A stretch of DNA of 64,000 nt from Aminobacter ciceronei (GCF_014138625.1 NZ_JACJHY010000021.1:62001-126000), one strand, 5' to 3'; positions 18,858-29,019 are shown, counted from the first letter of the stretch. The notes: generated by a model not told the origin, from the letters alone. Numbers and translations: made by a program.

Positions 18858-18965
18858 GGAGGTTGGGAGGTTGGTGGTGGACGATCCACTCGCCAACCGG
18901 GTCAGGTCCGGAAGGAAGCAGCCCTAACGAGCCCGGAACGGGTCATTGTTCCAGCCTCCCGCCTC
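18858..18965 (+). ncRNA. ffs: Signal recognition particle 4.5S RNA
   Basis: A small bacterial-type SRP RNA. It holds the universally conserved Ffh-binding core GGTCAGGTCCGGAAGGAAGC (18899-18918), containing the GGAA tetraloop, followed by AGCCCTAAC. The 5' GAGGTTGGGAGG pairs with CCTCCCGCCTC at the 3' end to close the hairpin. Its position just upstream of dnaX is common in alphaproteobacteria. The exact ends are approximate. Confidence 0.95.
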
Positions 18966-19079
18966 TTCGCCCTTCTCCGCGTCATTGACGGCGTTGCGCC
19001 GTGCGGGCGAAACTCGTTTCGCGGAATCGGCCCTCGTGGCCGTGGCAGGGGCGCCAATACCAACGGGCGAACGGGGCGG

Positions 19080-20924
19080 ATGAGCGAAGCCGGACAGACC
19101 GATAAGACCAAGGACGGCGCCTATCGCGTTCTCGCACGCAAGTACCGTCCGGCGGATTTCACCGCACTCGTCGGCCAGGAGCCGATGGTCCAGACGCTCA
19201 CCAACGCCTTTTCCTCGGGTCGTATCGCCCAAGCCTGGATGCTGACCGGCGTCCGCGGTGTCGGCAAGACCACCACCGCCCGCATCTTGGCGCGCGCGCT
19301 CAACTACAAGACCGCTGACATTGACCGCCCCTCGGTCGACCTGTCGGTGCTCGGCGAGCACTGCCAGTCGATCATGGAAGGACGCCACGTCGACGTCATC
19401 GAGATGGACGCCGCGTCCCACACCGGCATCGACGACATCAGGGATATCATCGACCGTGTCCGCTATGCGCCCGTGTCGGCGCGCTACAAGGTCTACATCA
19501 TCGACGAGGTGCACATGCTCTCGACGCAGGCTTTCAACGGCCTGCTGAAGACGCTGGAAGAGCCGCCGCCCCACGTCAAGTTCATCTTCGCCACCACTGA
19601 AATCCGCAAGGTTCCGATCACGGTGCTGTCGCGCTGCCAGCGCTTCGACCTGCGCCGTATCGACGCCGGCAAGCTTGTCGGGCATCTCCGCAACATTGCC
19701 CGGCAGGAAGGCATTTCGGTCGAGGACGACGCGCTTGCCATGGTCGCGCGCGCGGCAGAGGGCTCGGCGCGCGATTCTTTGTCCATCCTCGACCAGGCCA
19801 TTGCCCATGGCGGCGGTACGGTGACCACGGAAGCTGTACGCGCCATGCTCGGCCTTGCCGACCGGGCGCGGGTGGTCGACCTGTTCGAAAACATCATGAA
19901 GGGCGACATCGCCGCTGCCCTTGGCGAGCTGCGCGCCCAGTACGATACCGGCGCCGACCCGGTGGCTGTGCTCAACGATCTTGCCGAATTCACCCATCTG
20001 GTCACCCGCCTGCGCTTCGTGCCGTCGGCGGCCGACGACGCCTCGCTGTCCGAGGACGAGCGCAAGCGCGGCGTGGAATTCGCCCAGGCCTTGTCGGTGC
20101 GTGTGCTGTCGCGTGCCTGGCAGATGCTGCTCAAGGGCATTCCCGAGGTGCAGTCGTCCAATCGTCCGGTCAGTGCCGCCGAGATGGTGTTGATCCGGCT
20201 GGCGCATGCCGCCGATCTGCCCACTCTCGACGAGGCATTGAAATCCCTCGGCGACGCGCCGCCGCAGCCTTCCGGCGCACCGCGCAATGGCGGCATGCCC
20301 GCTGGCGGTGGCAATGGCGGAGGCGCTTCGGCCGTGTCGCAGGCGCGCATGCCGGTCAGCAATGGCGGCGGCCAGGCGATGCGCCTGGTTGAAAGCGCGC
20401 CAGCGCCTACGGCCTTTGTCGCGCCGACGCCGACGCCGGCGCCGACGCCGGCGCCGGAACCGGTTGTCGATGCCGTGCCTGTGCGCACCATCGCCGAACT
20501 CGCGAACCTTGCCGAAGCCAATCGCGAAATGGCCTTCAAGGTGCTGATCCGCCGTGCCGTGCGCCCGGTGCGCATCGAGCCCGGCCATATCGAATGCAGC
20601 CTGACTTCGGACGCCCCGCGTACCTTCCTCAACGATCTGACGGTGAAGCTGAAGGCCTGGACCGGACGTCACTGGATGGTGTCGCTGTCCAAGGAAGAAG
20701 GCGGGCCGACGCTTGCCGAGATCGAGGCGACCAAGCGCGAAGTCGCGCTGACAGACGCCAAGGCGGACCCGACGGTGGCGGCGATCCTGGCGCGCTTTCC
20801 CGGCGCCAAGATCATCGACGTGCGGCTGCCGACAACACCGGATGCGCCCGATATCGATACCGACACCGAGTTGCAGCCCGATCCGGGCATCGGTCTCGAC
20901 AATGACGACGACGACCCGTTCTGA
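19080..20924 (+). CDS. dnaX: DNA polymerase III subunit gamma/tau
   Basis: A 614-residue clamp-loader ATPase. The AAA+ module has Walker A GVRGVGKTTTAR, Walker B IIDEVHML and sensor 1 in FATTE; then the collar domain, a Gly/Ala/Pro-rich linker with (PT)n-(PA)n repeats (about residues 445-462), and the tau C-terminal domain. Only one cysteine (GEHCQSIMEGRHVDV) remains where many DnaX proteins carry a four-cysteine zinc site. ATG 19080 was taken as the start. Next comes ybaB after 33 bp. A 15-bp tandem duplication spans the stop codon. Confidence 0.96.
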   Translation: MSEAGQTDKTKDGAYRVLARKYRPADFTALVGQEPMVQTLTNAFSSGRIAQAWMLTGVRGVGKTTTARILARALNYKTADIDRPSVDLSVLGEHCQSIMEGRHVDVIEMDAASHTGIDDIRDIIDRVRYAPVSARYKVYIIDEVHMLSTQAFNGLLKTLEEPPPHVKFIFATTEIRKVPITVLSRCQRFDLRRIDAGKLVGHLRNIARQEGISVEDDALAMVARAAEGSARDSLSILDQAIAHGGGTVTTEAVRAMLGLADRARVVDLFENIMKGDIAAALGELRAQYDTGADPVAVLNDLAEFTHLVTRLRFVPSAADDASLSEDERKRGVEFAQALSVRVLSRAWQMLLKGIPEVQSSNRPVSAAEMVLIRLAHAADLPTLDEALKSLGDAPPQPSGAPRNGGMPAGGGNGGGASAVSQARMPVSNGGGQAMRLVESAPAPTAFVAPTPTPAPTPAPEPVVDAVPVRTIAELANLAEANREMAFKVLIRRAVRPVRIEPGHIECSLTSDAPRTFLNDLTVKLKAWTGRHWMVSLSKEEGGPTLAEIEATKREVALTDAKADPTVAAILARFPGAKIIDVRLPTTPDAPDIDTDTELQPDPGIGLDNDDDDPF

Positions 20925-20939
20925 GACGACCCGTTCTGA
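20910..20939 (+). repeat. 15-bp perfect tandem duplication over the dnaX stop codon
   Basis: GACGACCCGTTCTGA occurs twice head to tail. The first copy encodes the last residues and stop of dnaX; the second is non-coding leader before ybaB and carries the stop triplet again in frame. Confidence 0.95.
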
Positions 20940-20957
20940 GACGAAAGGACAAAGACG

Positions 20958-21281
20958 ATGAAGGATCTCCTCGGCCTGATGGGCAAGGCGAAGGAAATGC
21001 AGGCCAAGCTGCAGGCCATGCAGGAAGAAGTTGCCCTGCTCGAAGCCACCGGCCAGTCCGGCGGCGGCCTCGTGACGGTAACCCTGTCCGGCAAGTCGGA
21101 AATGAAGGCGCTGAAGATCGATCCGTCGCTGCTTAGGGAAGGCGAGGGCGAGATCCTCGAGGACCTGATCGTCGCCGCGCATAACGATGCCAAGGCCAAG
21201 GTCGAGGCGACGATGCAGGAAAAGACCAAGGCGCTGACCGCCGGCCTGCCGATCCCGCCCGGCATGAAGCTGCCGTTCTGA
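20958..21281 (+). CDS. YbaB/EbfC family nucleoid-associated protein
   Basis: A 107-residue DNA-binding protein of the YbaB/EbfC family ([45 protein letters not shown]...), with the N-terminal tweezers-like helix and the central beta-hairpin. It is usually encoded between dnaX and recR. Here dnaX is 33 bp upstream with AAAGGA before ATG 20958, but recR is about 2.1 kb downstream. Confidence 0.95.
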   Translation: MKDLLGLMGKAKEMQAKLQAMQEEVALLEATGQSGGGLVTVTLSGKSEMKALKIDPSLLREGEGEILEDLIVAAHNDAKAKVEATMQEKTKALTAGLPIPPGMKLPF

Positions 21282-21284
21282 GAA

Positions 21285-21308
21285 TAGGCAATAGCGAGTA
21301 GCCAATGG
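21285..21308. repeat. Copy 1 of an imperfect inverted repeat flanking the ADH-hydrolase segment
   Basis: TAGGCAATAGCGAGTAGCCAATGG matches the reverse complement of 23372-23395 at about 19 of 24 positions. The two copies lie just inside the ends of the segment that separates ybaB from recR. Confidence 0.5.
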
Positions 21309-21313
21309 CGGTG

Positions 21314-21336
21314 CGGCGCTTGAGGTTCAGGCGCCG
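21314..21336. terminator. Candidate bidirectional terminator between ybaB and the ADH gene
   Basis: The hairpin CGGCGC-T-TGA-ggt-TCA-G-GCGCCG lies between two convergent genes. The T-run is weak, so intrinsic termination is only possible. Confidence 0.4.
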
Positions 21337-21363
21337 TTCCTGATCTATCTGTTCACTGTTCTC

Positions 21364-22404
<1,041 letters not shown>

Positions 22405-22596
22405 GGTCGCCTCCAACTGATTTTCGGCCGCCACGATGCGTGCCTTTGCCTGTCATTGACCTGACCATAACGACCGGCCGTCGCAGAGGCGAGCCCGGCC
22501 AGGAGGCGCTGTCTGCCGCTCGGCCATCATTTTGCCCGAAACGGGCGCATTCTTGCTGCAATCTGGGGACGTGGCGGGCTTACGAGAGGGGCGCTT

Positions 22597-23307
22597 TTGA
22601 TCGCCAAAAATTGGAAGATGCCGATTTTGGTCGGCGTCGTCGCCTCGCCGTTCATCGTTTCCGGGTGCACCACCAGCAAGCTCGCTGACGGGATCACCAC
22701 GAGCTCGGTCCGTTCGGGTTCCTACGCCTATTCGGCGAAGGACAAGGAATGCCTGGCGCGCGCGATGTTCTTCGAATCCAACCGCTCGAGCCGCGATGGC
22801 CTCGTTGCCGTCGGCAGTGTCGTCATGAACCGGCTCAAGTCGGGCGAATATGGTGACACTGTCTGCGGCGTCGTCGGCCAGAAGGGCCAGTTCGCGCCCG
22901 GCGTGCTGTCGCGGCCGATGAATTCGCAGGCACTGCCCGACGTGCAGGCGGCAGCAGAATCCGTGCTCAAGGGCGAGCGCCACCCCAAGGTGAAGCCAGA
23001 GGTGATGTTCTTCCATACCGCCGGGCTGAAGTTCCCCTACAAGAACATGCACTACACCACAGTTGCCGGCGGCAATGCGTTTTACGAGAAGCGTAGCCGG
23101 CGCAAGCTGCCCGTGGCCGAGCCGGACACGATGGTCGCTTCCGCCGCACAGCCGACGCTGCCGGGCGTCGTCGAGCAGCAGCCGACCACGGTCGCTTCTG
23201 CCGGCTCCGACGCGGCGTTGGCCAGCGCGATGTCGTTTCAGGCGACACCGGAAAACGCCGACGCGATCGGCGCGCTCATTGCGAGCCAGGAACGGCCGAT
23301 GGAATGA
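22597..23307 (+). CDS. Cell wall hydrolase (SleB/Hydrolase_2 family) lipoprotein
   Basis: A 236-residue envelope protein. The N-terminus is a lipoprotein signal ending in VSGCTTS. The Hydrolase_2 (SleB-like) domain covers about residues 45-160, with the family pattern CLARAMFFESNRSSRDGLVAVGSVVMNR, containing the catalytic glutamate, and QFAPGV. The C-terminal about 70 residues are low-complexity Ala/Thr/Gln. The TTG at 22597 has GAGAGGGG 6-7 nt upstream and keeps two lysines in the signal n-region; ATG 22618 is the alternative. It probably cleaves glycan strands in peptidoglycan. Confidence 0.85.
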   Translation: MIAKNWKMPILVGVVASPFIVSGCTTSKLADGITTSSVRSGSYAYSAKDKECLARAMFFESNRSSRDGLVAVGSVVMNRLKSGEYGDTVCGVVGQKGQFAPGVLSRPMNSQALPDVQAAAESVLKGERHPKVKPEVMFFHTAGLKFPYKNMHYTTVAGGNAFYEKRSRRKLPVAEPDTMVASAAQPTLPGVVEQQPTTVASAGSDAALASAMSFQATPENADAIGALIASQERPME

Positions 23308-23371
23308 GGGATAGCGAATAGTCAGTAGCGAGTGGAGGAAAGAGGCGGCGGCCGCTCCTCGGCCCACTATT

Positions 23372-23395
23372 CACTACTCACCATTGCCTAGTCGT
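23372..23395. repeat. Copy 2 of the inverted repeat flanking the ADH-hydrolase segment
   Basis: CTATTCACTACTCACCATTG... lies just before recR and is the partner of 21285-21308. The nearby AATAGTCAGTAGCGAGTGG (about 23317-23335) is also complementary to it, forming a local hairpin about 75 bp long. Confidence 0.5.
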
Positions 23396-23409
23396 TTTAT
23401 ATCGCTTCC

Positions 23410-24015
23410 ATGTCCAAGCGAATCGCCGGTCCCGAGATCGAACGCCTGATCCAGCTTCTGGCCAAGGTGCCGGGGCTCGGCCCGCGTTCGGCCCGCCGCG
23501 CCGCCCTTCACCTGATCAAGAAGAAAGAACAACTGCTGGCGCCGTTGGCCGCCGCCATGGGCGAGGCGGTCGACAAGGTCAGGGTGTGCTCGACCTGCGG
23601 CAATGTCGACACCTCCGATCCGTGCATGATCTGCACCGATCCACGCCGCGACCCCACCACCATCATCGTCGTCGAGGACGTGTCCGACCTCTGGGCGCTG
23701 GAGCGGGCCGGCGCGATGAATGCGAAATTCCATGTGCTCGGCGGCACGCTGTCGCCGCTCGACGGCGTCGGCCCCGACCAACTGACCATCAGGCAACTGG
23801 TCACCCGCATCGCCGAGGGCGGGGTCAGCGAGGTGATCCTGGCCGTCAACGCCACCGTCGAGGGCCAGACGACCGCGCATTATCTGACCGACCAGCTCTC
23901 CGGTTTCGACGTCAAGGTGACGAGGCTGGCGCATGGTGTGCCGGTCGGCGGCGAGCTCGATTATCTCGACGAGGGCACGCTGTCGGCCGCATTGAAGTCG
24001 CGGACTGTGTTTTGA
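23410..24015 (+). CDS. recR: Recombination mediator protein RecR
   Basis: A 201-residue protein of the RecFOR pathway, which loads RecA at single-strand gaps. The N-terminal helix-hairpin-helix ([18 protein letters not shown]), the C4 zinc finger (C60, C63, C72, C75) and the Toprim domain ([14 protein letters not shown]) are all present, and length is standard. Normally it follows dnaX-ybaB directly; here two genes intervene, so it probably has its own promoter near 23340-23400. Confidence 0.96.
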   Translation: MSKRIAGPEIERLIQLLAKVPGLGPRSARRAALHLIKKKEQLLAPLAAAMGEAVDKVRVCSTCGNVDTSDPCMICTDPRRDPTTIIVVEDVSDLWALERAGAMNAKFHVLGGTLSPLDGVGPDQLTIRQLVTRIAEGGVSEVILAVNATVEGQTTAHYLTDQLSGFDVKVTRLAHGVPVGGELDYLDEGTLSAALKSRTVF

Positions 24016-24040
24016 CGTAATTGGCTTGCAGGGAGGCTGG

Positions 24041-25465
24041 ATGAGACTTTCGGCATTGTATTCGCCTCTTCGCACCCTCTGGCCTGCCGGCCTCCCGCGC
24101 AAGGTGGGAGAACAGCTGTCGCCACCGTCTCCGCCATTCACCAACATCGCAGAAAGAGCGGCGAGCCCGAAGCTGCCGATCTCCCCCCTTGCGGGGGAGA
24201 TGGCCGGCAGGCCAGATGGGGGTGCGAAGAGGCGCGCCGTTTCCGTCTTGGCTACCCTTGCCGCCGCGCTAATCGCCTTCGCCGCCCCCGCTTCCGCCGC
24301 CAGGATCGACGACCAGTTCCAGGCCTGGCTCGCCAAGGACCTCTGGCCCGAAGCCAAGGCCAAGGGAATCTCCAAAGCGACGTTCGACGCTGCGTTCCAG
24401 GGCGTGTCGCCCAATCTCAAACTGCCCGATCTCGTGCTCCCCGGCGAAAAGCCGAAGACACCGAAGAAACAGCACCAGGCCGAGTTCGGCTCGCCCGGCA
24501 ACTACTTCTCCGAAAAGACGCTCGGTGCCGTCACCTCAGGCGGGCGCGCGCGGGCGGGCGCAAATGCGAAGACACTCGCTGCGATCGAAAAGCGTTTCGG
24601 CGTGCCAGGCGGCGTGGTGCTGGCGATCTGGGGGCGCGAGTCGGGCTTCGGTGCCGCCAAGATGCCGTACGATGCCTTCGAGGTTCTCGGCACCAAGGCC
24701 TTCCTGGCGACCCGCAAGGAAATGTTCCGCAAGGAGTTGCTGGCCGGTTTGGAGATGGTCGAACGCGGGCTGGTCAGTCGCAAGGCAATGCGCTCGTCCT
24801 GGGCTGGTGCACTCGGCCAGCCGCAGTTCCTGCCGACCTCGTTCCTGAAGCATGCCGTGGATTTCGACGGCGACGGCCGCGCCGACATCTGGAACTCGAC
24901 GCCTGACACGCTGGCCTCCATCGCCAACTATCTCGTCCATTATGGCTGGGCAAAGGGCCGCGACTGGGGTTTCGAGGTGTCGCTGCCGGAGAGCGTCACC
25001 TGTGCTCTGGAAGGCCCCGACCAAGGCAAGAAGATCTCGGACTGGGCCGCGATGGGTATCACCCGCGTTGGCGGCAAGCCGTTCCCTCAGAATGAGGCAC
25101 GGGCCGAGGGTTTCCTGATGATGCCGGCGGGGCGCAACGGCCCGGCCTTCATTGTCACGCCCAATTTTTATGTGCTCAAGGAATACAACGAGAGCGACGT
25201 CTACGCGCTGTTCATCGGCCACGGCGCCGACCGGATCGCGTCCGGCGACCGACGTTTCGTGGGCAACTGGGGCAAGGTCGACGGGCTCTACCGCTCTGAC
25301 GTCGCCACGATGCAGCGCGGCCTGGAAAAGCTCGGCTACGACGTCGGCGGCGCCGACGGTCTGCCGGGCTTCAAGACGCGCCGGTCGATCGGCGACTGGC
25401 AGGCGAAGAATGGCCGTGCGGCGACATGTTTTCCCGACAAGGGCCTCCTCGAGGCGATGCGGTAA
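24041..25465 (+). CDS. Lytic murein transglycosylase (MltB-type) with peptidoglycan-binding domain
   Basis: A soluble-lytic-transglycosylase-like SLT_2 domain (catalytic glutamate in WGRESGFG; WAGALGQPQFLPTSF) is followed by a C-terminal PG_binding_1 domain (TMQRGLEKLGYDVGGADG). It would cleave glycan strands in the periplasm. The start is uncertain. ATG 24041 has a good GGGAGG 5-6 nt upstream, but the next about 57 codons come from a palindromic repeat. ATG 24200, inside the repeat, gives a clean signal peptide (MAGRPDGGAKRRAVSVLATLAAALIAF...APASA). Without the repeat, MRLSAL plus the ATLAAAL region would form an ordinary signal. Confidence 0.88.
   Translation: MRLSALYSPLRTLWPAGLPRKVGEQLSPPSPPFTNIAERAASPKLPISPLAGEMAGRPDGGAKRRAVSVLATLAAALIAFAAPASAARIDDQFQAWLAKDLWPEAKAKGISKATFDAAFQGVSPNLKLPDLVLPGEKPKTPKKQHQAEFGSPGNYFSEKTLGAVTSGGRARAGANAKTLAAIEKRFGVPGGVVLAIWGRESGFGAAKMPYDAFEVLGTKAFLATRKEMFRKELLAGLEMVERGLVSRKAMRSSWAGALGQPQFLPTSFLKHAVDFDGDGRADIWNSTPDTLASIANYLVHYGWAKGRDWGFEVSLPESVTCALEGPDQGKKISDWAAMGITRVGGKPFPQNEARAEGFLMMPAGRNGPAFIVTPNFYVLKEYNESDVYALFIGHGADRIASGDRRFVGNWGKVDGLYRSDVATMQRGLEKLGYDVGGADGLPGFKTRRSIGDWQAKNGRAATCFPDKGLLEAMR
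24063..24234. repeat. 172-bp RIME-like palindromic repeat inside the transglycosylase 5' end
   Basis: The ends are near-perfect inverted repeats. Left: CGCCTCTTCGCACCC then TCTGGCCTGCCGGCC (24063-24092). Right: GGCCGGCAGGCC at 24202-24213 and GGGGGTGCGAAGAGGCG at 24218-24234, complementary to it apart from a few added bases. A second smaller inverted pair lies inside (CTCCCGCGCAAGGTGGGAG at 24092-24110; CTCCCCCCTTGCGGGGGAG at 24181-24199). The element is open in the gene's frame. Confidence 0.85.
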
Positions 25466-25611
25466 TTTCCTTCGCACCGTTTACGGGAGAAGGTGGCCCG
25501 AAGGGCCGCATGAGGGGACGGTGCCAACTTCCGAGTTCAGCCCTGCCCCTCACTCTGCTGTGCTCGCAAGCTCGCTTGGCTTCCCTCTCCTCGTAAACGG
25601 GGCGAAGGAAC
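25466..25611. repeat. RIME-like palindromic repeat between convergent genes
   Basis: CCTTCGCACCGTTTACGGGA... at 25469-25493 and its partner at 25584-25608 are inverted repeats matching at about 22 of 25 positions. The element fills the whole gap between the transglycosylase and the luciferase-like gene, ending 2 bp from the latter's stop. Confidence 0.8.
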
Positions 25612-25613
25612 GG

Positions 25614-26615
25614 CTACGCCGCCTTCGCCAATCTGGCACCGACTTCCGCAAGAATCTCATACGAACGCTTGCGTGATTGATGGTCGAACACCTGGGCGGT
25701 GACCATCAGTTCGTCGGCACCGGTACGCGCGATGAATGCCTCGACGCCGCGCCGGACCGTGTCGCGTGAGCCGACGACGGCGCAGGCAAGCGTCTGGGAC
25801 AACATCTGGCGCGCGACGGGGTCGAGCTCGCGCTCATAGCCCTCGAGCGGCGCGGGCAGGCGGCCGGGGCGGCCGCTGCGCAGGTTGACGAAGGCCTGCT
25901 GTACCGAACTGAACAGAAGCTTCGCCTCGGCGTCGGTGTCGGCGGCGACGATGTTGATGCCGGCCATGACATAGGGTTTGGCCAATCGCTCCGACGGCTG
26001 GAAGCGCGAGCGGTAGATCTCGATCGCATGGTCGAGCTCCGAAGGGGCGAAGTGCGAAGCGAAGGCGTAGGGCAGGCCAAGCATGGCGGCGAGCTGCGCG
26101 CCATAGAGACTTGATCCCAGCACCCAGACTTCGACCTGCTCGCCCTCGCCGGGCACGGCGCGGATGCGCTGTTCGGGCGTTGCCGGATCGAAATAGCTCA
26201 TCAGCTCGACGACATCCTGCGGGAAATTGTCGACGCCGGCCTCGAGATTGCGGCGCAGGGCGCGCGCGGTCAGCATGTCGGTGCCGGGCGCCCGGCCGAT
26301 GCCGAGGTCGATGCGGCCGGGGTGCAGGGCGGCAAGCGTGCCGAACTGTTCAGCGATGACCAGCGGCGCGTGGTTGGGCAGCATGATGCCGCCGGCGCCG
26401 ACGCGAATGGTGCTGGTGCCGGCCGCGACATGGGCGATGACGACCGAGGTCGCAGCACTGGCGATGCCGGCCATGTTGTGGTGTTCGGCCAGCCAGTAGC
26501 GGTGGAAGCCGAGCTTCTCGGCGTGGCGGGCGAGGTCGAGCGTGTTCTTCAGCGATTGGGCGGCAGTGCTGCCTTCGGTGACCGGCGAAAGGTCGAGGAC
26601 GGACAAGGTGGTCAT
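25614..26615 (-). CDS. LLM class flavin-dependent oxidoreductase (MsnO8/YhbW-like)
   Basis: A 333-residue bacterial-luciferase-like monooxygenase using reduced flavin. The barrel is recognisable from [12 protein letters not shown] at the N-terminus, [75 protein letters not shown] and the C-terminal family region. This pattern is the single-component-like LLM subgroup; the substrate is unknown. A second LLM gene lies upstream in the same direction 127 bp away, probably with its own promoter. Confidence 0.9.
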   Translation of the reverse strand: MTTLSVLDLSPVTEGSTAAQSLKNTLDLARHAEKLGFHRYWLAEHHNMAGIASAATSVVIAHVAAGTSTIRVGAGGIMLPNHAPLVIAEQFGTLAALHPGRIDLGIGRAPGTDMLTARALRRNLEAGVDNFPQDVVELMSYFDPATPEQRIRAVPGEGEQVEVWVLGSSLYGAQLAAMLGLPYAFASHFAPSELDHAIEIYRSRFQPSERLAKPYVMAGINIVAADTDAEAKLLFSSVQQAFVNLRSGRPGRLPAPLEGYERELDPVARQMLSQTLACAVVGSRDTVRRGVEAFIARTGADELMVTAQVFDHQSRKRSYEILAEVGARLAKAA

Positions 26616-26742
26616 GAGGCAGCTCCGGCGGGTGAGGACCCGCCGGATATAGGGAGCGTCACCTGCGCAAACAAACCTTCCCGCCGAAGGTATGTTTTGG
26701 TCCAGTGGTTGAAGCGCTCTGGAGTGCTCTTCGGCTGCTCCG

Positions 26743-27795
26743 TCACGCCGCCGTGCCGATAGCGGAAACGCCCAGTTCCTTACGCACCAGCGGCGCCACC
26801 TTGGTGCCGTAGAGCTCGATCGCCTTCATGATCTTGTCGTGCGGCATGATGCCGATCGCCATCTGCAGCAGGAAGCGGTCATTCTTGAAGACATTGTGCT
26901 GGGCCACGATCTTCTCTGCCACCTGCTCCGGATTGCCGACGAACAGCGCGCCGTTGGCGCCGCGCGACTGGTCGAAATGCGCCCGAGACGTTGGGCCCCA
27001 GCCACGCTCGCGGCCGATGCGGTTCATCACCTCGGCCTGCGGCAGGTAGAAGTCGTCGGCCGCATGTTCGGTGGTCTCGCCGATGAAACCATGCACGTTG
27101 ATGCTGGTGGCGAGCTTGGCCGGATCCTGGCCGGCGCGGCGCGCCGCCTCGCGGTAGAGATCGAAGAGCGGCGCGAAACGGGCCGGCTCGCCGCCGATGA
27201 TGGCGAGCGCCAGCGGCAGGCCGAGCACGCCGGCACGTGCCGCCGACTGCGGCGTGCCGCCAATGGCGATCCAGATCGGCAAAAGCTCCTGATAGGGGCG
27301 GGGATAGACGCCGCGATCGTTGATCGGCGCCCGGTGTGTTCCTTGCCAGGTCACGCGTTCGCTGTCGCGCAATGCCAGGAGCAGATCGAGCTTCTCGGCG
27401 AAGAGCTCGTCATAGTCCTCGAGGTTGTAGCCGAACAGCGGAAACGATTCGATGAACGAGCCGCGACCGGCCATGATCTCGGCGCGGCCACCCGACAACT
27501 GGTCGAGGGTGGCGAACTGCTGGAACACACGCACCGGATCGTCCGAAGACAGCACGGTAACGGCGCTGGTCAAGCGGATGCGCTTGGTGCGCTCGGCAGC
27601 GGCGGCAAGTGCGATGACGGGTGCCGAGGCGGCATAGTCGGGGCGGTGGTGCTCACCCAGGCCGAAAACGTCGAGCCCGACCTGGTCGGCCAGCTCGATT
27701 TCCTCGATCAGATTGCGCAACCGCTGGTGGGCTCCGATGGCACCAGGCCCCGGCTCTGGGCTAACGTCTGCAAAAGTGTAGAGGCCAAGTTCCAT
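26743..27795 (-). CDS. LLM class flavin-dependent oxidoreductase
   Basis: A 350-residue luciferase-like protein ([60 protein letters not shown]...). It belongs to a subgroup different from its neighbour, carrying [26 protein letters not shown] and a [11 protein letters not shown] segment. The ATG at 27795 is preceded by AGGA about 9 nt upstream and matches family starts; the open frame extends 51 bp further without family residues. The physiological substrate is not known. Confidence 0.88.
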   Translation of the reverse strand: MELGLYTFADVSPEPGPGAIGAHQRLRNLIEEIELADQVGLDVFGLGEHHRPDYAASAPVIALAAAAERTKRIRLTSAVTVLSSDDPVRVFQQFATLDQLSGGRAEIMAGRGSFIESFPLFGYNLEDYDELFAEKLDLLLALRDSERVTWQGTHRAPINDRGVYPRPYQELLPIWIAIGGTPQSAARAGVLGLPLALAIIGGEPARFAPLFDLYREAARRAGQDPAKLATSINVHGFIGETTEHAADDFYLPQAEVMNRIGRERGWGPTSRAHFDQSRGANGALFVGNPEQVAEKIVAQHNVFKNDRFLLQMAIGIMPHDKIMKAIELYGTKVAPLVRKELGVSAIGTAA

Positions 27796-28014
27796 GATCT
27801 CTGGTCCTGTCGCTATTGTTTGTGCTAGAGGTAGCCATCGCTCCACGAGGTCGCCAGACGCGATCTAGTGAACAATCCATATCGAGATTGGCGTCAAAGA
27901 GCGTTTCCTATCCGCAACATCACGCGAATTCATGGGAGACATGCCTTTTTGGCGCTTGAACTATGCCTTCGCGCGCGTATGTAAGCGGCGCGAAGTGACT
28001 CTAGGGAAATCAAA

Positions 28015-28443
28015 TTGGCAATCTACCGAGAAAAAGACGCCTTTGAGCGGCGGAACGCCGCCAATGACGCAAAGAAAGCCCTCCTCGAAAAGTACAAGGC
28101 ACGCCCCGCAGCTGACGATCCGGCCGTTCTGGCCCGTCAGGCCGAGCGCAAGGCAATCCTCGAGGCTCGCGCCATCCGTGAAGCCGAGAAGGAAAAGCTA
28201 AGGCAAGAGCGCCTGGCCCGCGAAGCCGTTGAAAAGGCCGAACGCGAAGCCAAGGCTGAAGCAGAACGTCTCGCCGCCGAAGAGGCCGCACAGGCTGAAG
28301 CAAAGGCGCGCGAGGCAGAGGAAGGCGATCGCATCGCCCGCCTGCTCGCCGACGAAGCCGAGCGCAAGGCCAAGCGCGACGCGCGTTACGCCGCGCGCAA
28401 GGCGCGTGGCAAGCGCATGCCGCCTTCGGCCAACTACGGCTGA
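28015..28443 (+). CDS. DUF6481-like charged coiled-coil protein
   Basis: A 142-residue, highly charged protein that is almost wholly alpha-helical, rich in Ala, Glu, Lys and Arg (residues about 40-125 read as heptad-like coiled coil). The N-terminus (YREKDAFERRNAANDAKKALLEKYKA) and basic C-terminus (KARGKRMPPSANYG) resemble the alphaproteobacterial DUF6481 group. The only start is TTG 28015, preceded by AGGGAA about 7 nt upstream. Function is unknown. A strong hairpin terminator follows. Confidence 0.75.
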   Translation: MAIYREKDAFERRNAANDAKKALLEKYKARPAADDPAVLARQAERKAILEARAIREAEKEKLRQERLAREAVEKAEREAKAEAERLAAEEAAQAEAKAREAEEGDRIARLLADEAERKAKRDARYAARKARGKRMPPSANYG

Positions 28444-28527
28444 ACGCAGGTCGACCTTCGCCTGCACTCGCCGGAATGACGCATCGGCCCGTTAGTCGGG
28501 CTCGATAGCGCAAAACTCACATCGTCA

Positions 28528-28575
28528 GCGATTCGCGACCGGGGACTTGCCAAGCCCCGGGCGCGGATCGCTTTT
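28528..28575 (+). terminator. Rho-independent terminator after the DUF6481-like gene
   Basis: Two 17-nt arms (28528-28544 and 28555-28571) pair at 15 of 17 positions around a 10-nt loop and are followed by TTTT. Confidence 0.75.
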
Positions 28576-28648
28576 GTGCGTCCGACGCACAATGCGTCGA
28601 CCCCTGTGGATGTCAGGGCGTGCCAGATGAGAAATTGGGAAAGGTGAA

Positions 28649-28669
28649 GCCCGCCCGTTTCGGGCGGGC
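28649..28669 (-). terminator. Hairpin terminator downstream of gdx
   Basis: A perfect 9-bp stem GCCCGCCCG / CGGGCGGGC with a 3-nt loop lies 18 bp past the gdx stop. On the minus strand it is followed by a moderately T-rich tail. Confidence 0.6.
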
Positions 28670-28686
28670 CGCCGCAAGTCTGCGGA

Positions 28687-29001
28687 TCAGGCGACCAGCT
28701 TGAGGCCGACGATGCCCGAGACGATCAGGCCGATGCAGGCGAGGCGAAGTGCTGTGGCGGGCTCGCCGAGCAGCCAGATGCCAAGCATCGCGGTGCCGAC
28801 TGTGCCGATACCGGTCCAGATCGCGTATGCCGTGCCGACCGGCAGCGTCTTCAGTGCCAGGCCGAGCAGGCCGAGACTGACGATCATCGAGGCGATAGTG
28901 AGCACCGTCGGCATCGGTTTGGTAAAGCCTTCGGTGTATTTCAGGCCGATGGCCCAGCCGATTTCGAAAATTCCCGCGAAAAACAGATAAGTCCAAGCCA
29001 T
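28687..29001 (-). CDS. gdx: SMR-family guanidinium exporter (Gdx/SugE)
   Basis: A 104-residue small multidrug resistance protein with four membrane helices and the central glutamate (E13) that couples proton antiport. The sequence follows the SugE/Gdx branch ([48 protein letters not shown]), not the EmrE/QacE branch. The ATG at 29001 is preceded by GGAG 6 nt away. Directly upstream is a two-hairpin guanidine-II riboswitch, which strongly supports guanidinium as the substrate and ligand-dependent expression. Confidence 0.95.
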   Translation of the reverse strand: MAWTYLFFAGIFEIGWAIGLKYTEGFTKPMPTVLTIASMIVSLGLLGLALKTLPVGTAYAIWTGIGTVGTAMLGIWLLGEPATALRLACIGLIVSGIVGLKLVA

Positions 29002-29019
29002 GGAACGCTCCAATGGGAT

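Noticed and set aside
20430-20465. Short CCGACGCCGGCG-like tandem repeats suggesting a CRISPR or satellite
   Set aside because: They lie within dnaX and encode a Pro/Thr/Ala linker in frame. No spacers or regularly spaced repeats occur anywhere in the window.
18924-21305. Very long minus-strand open frame (793 codons) over dnaX and ybaB
   Set aside because: Its translation is rich in His, Arg and Gly without any domain pattern, while dnaX and ybaB are unambiguous on the plus strand.
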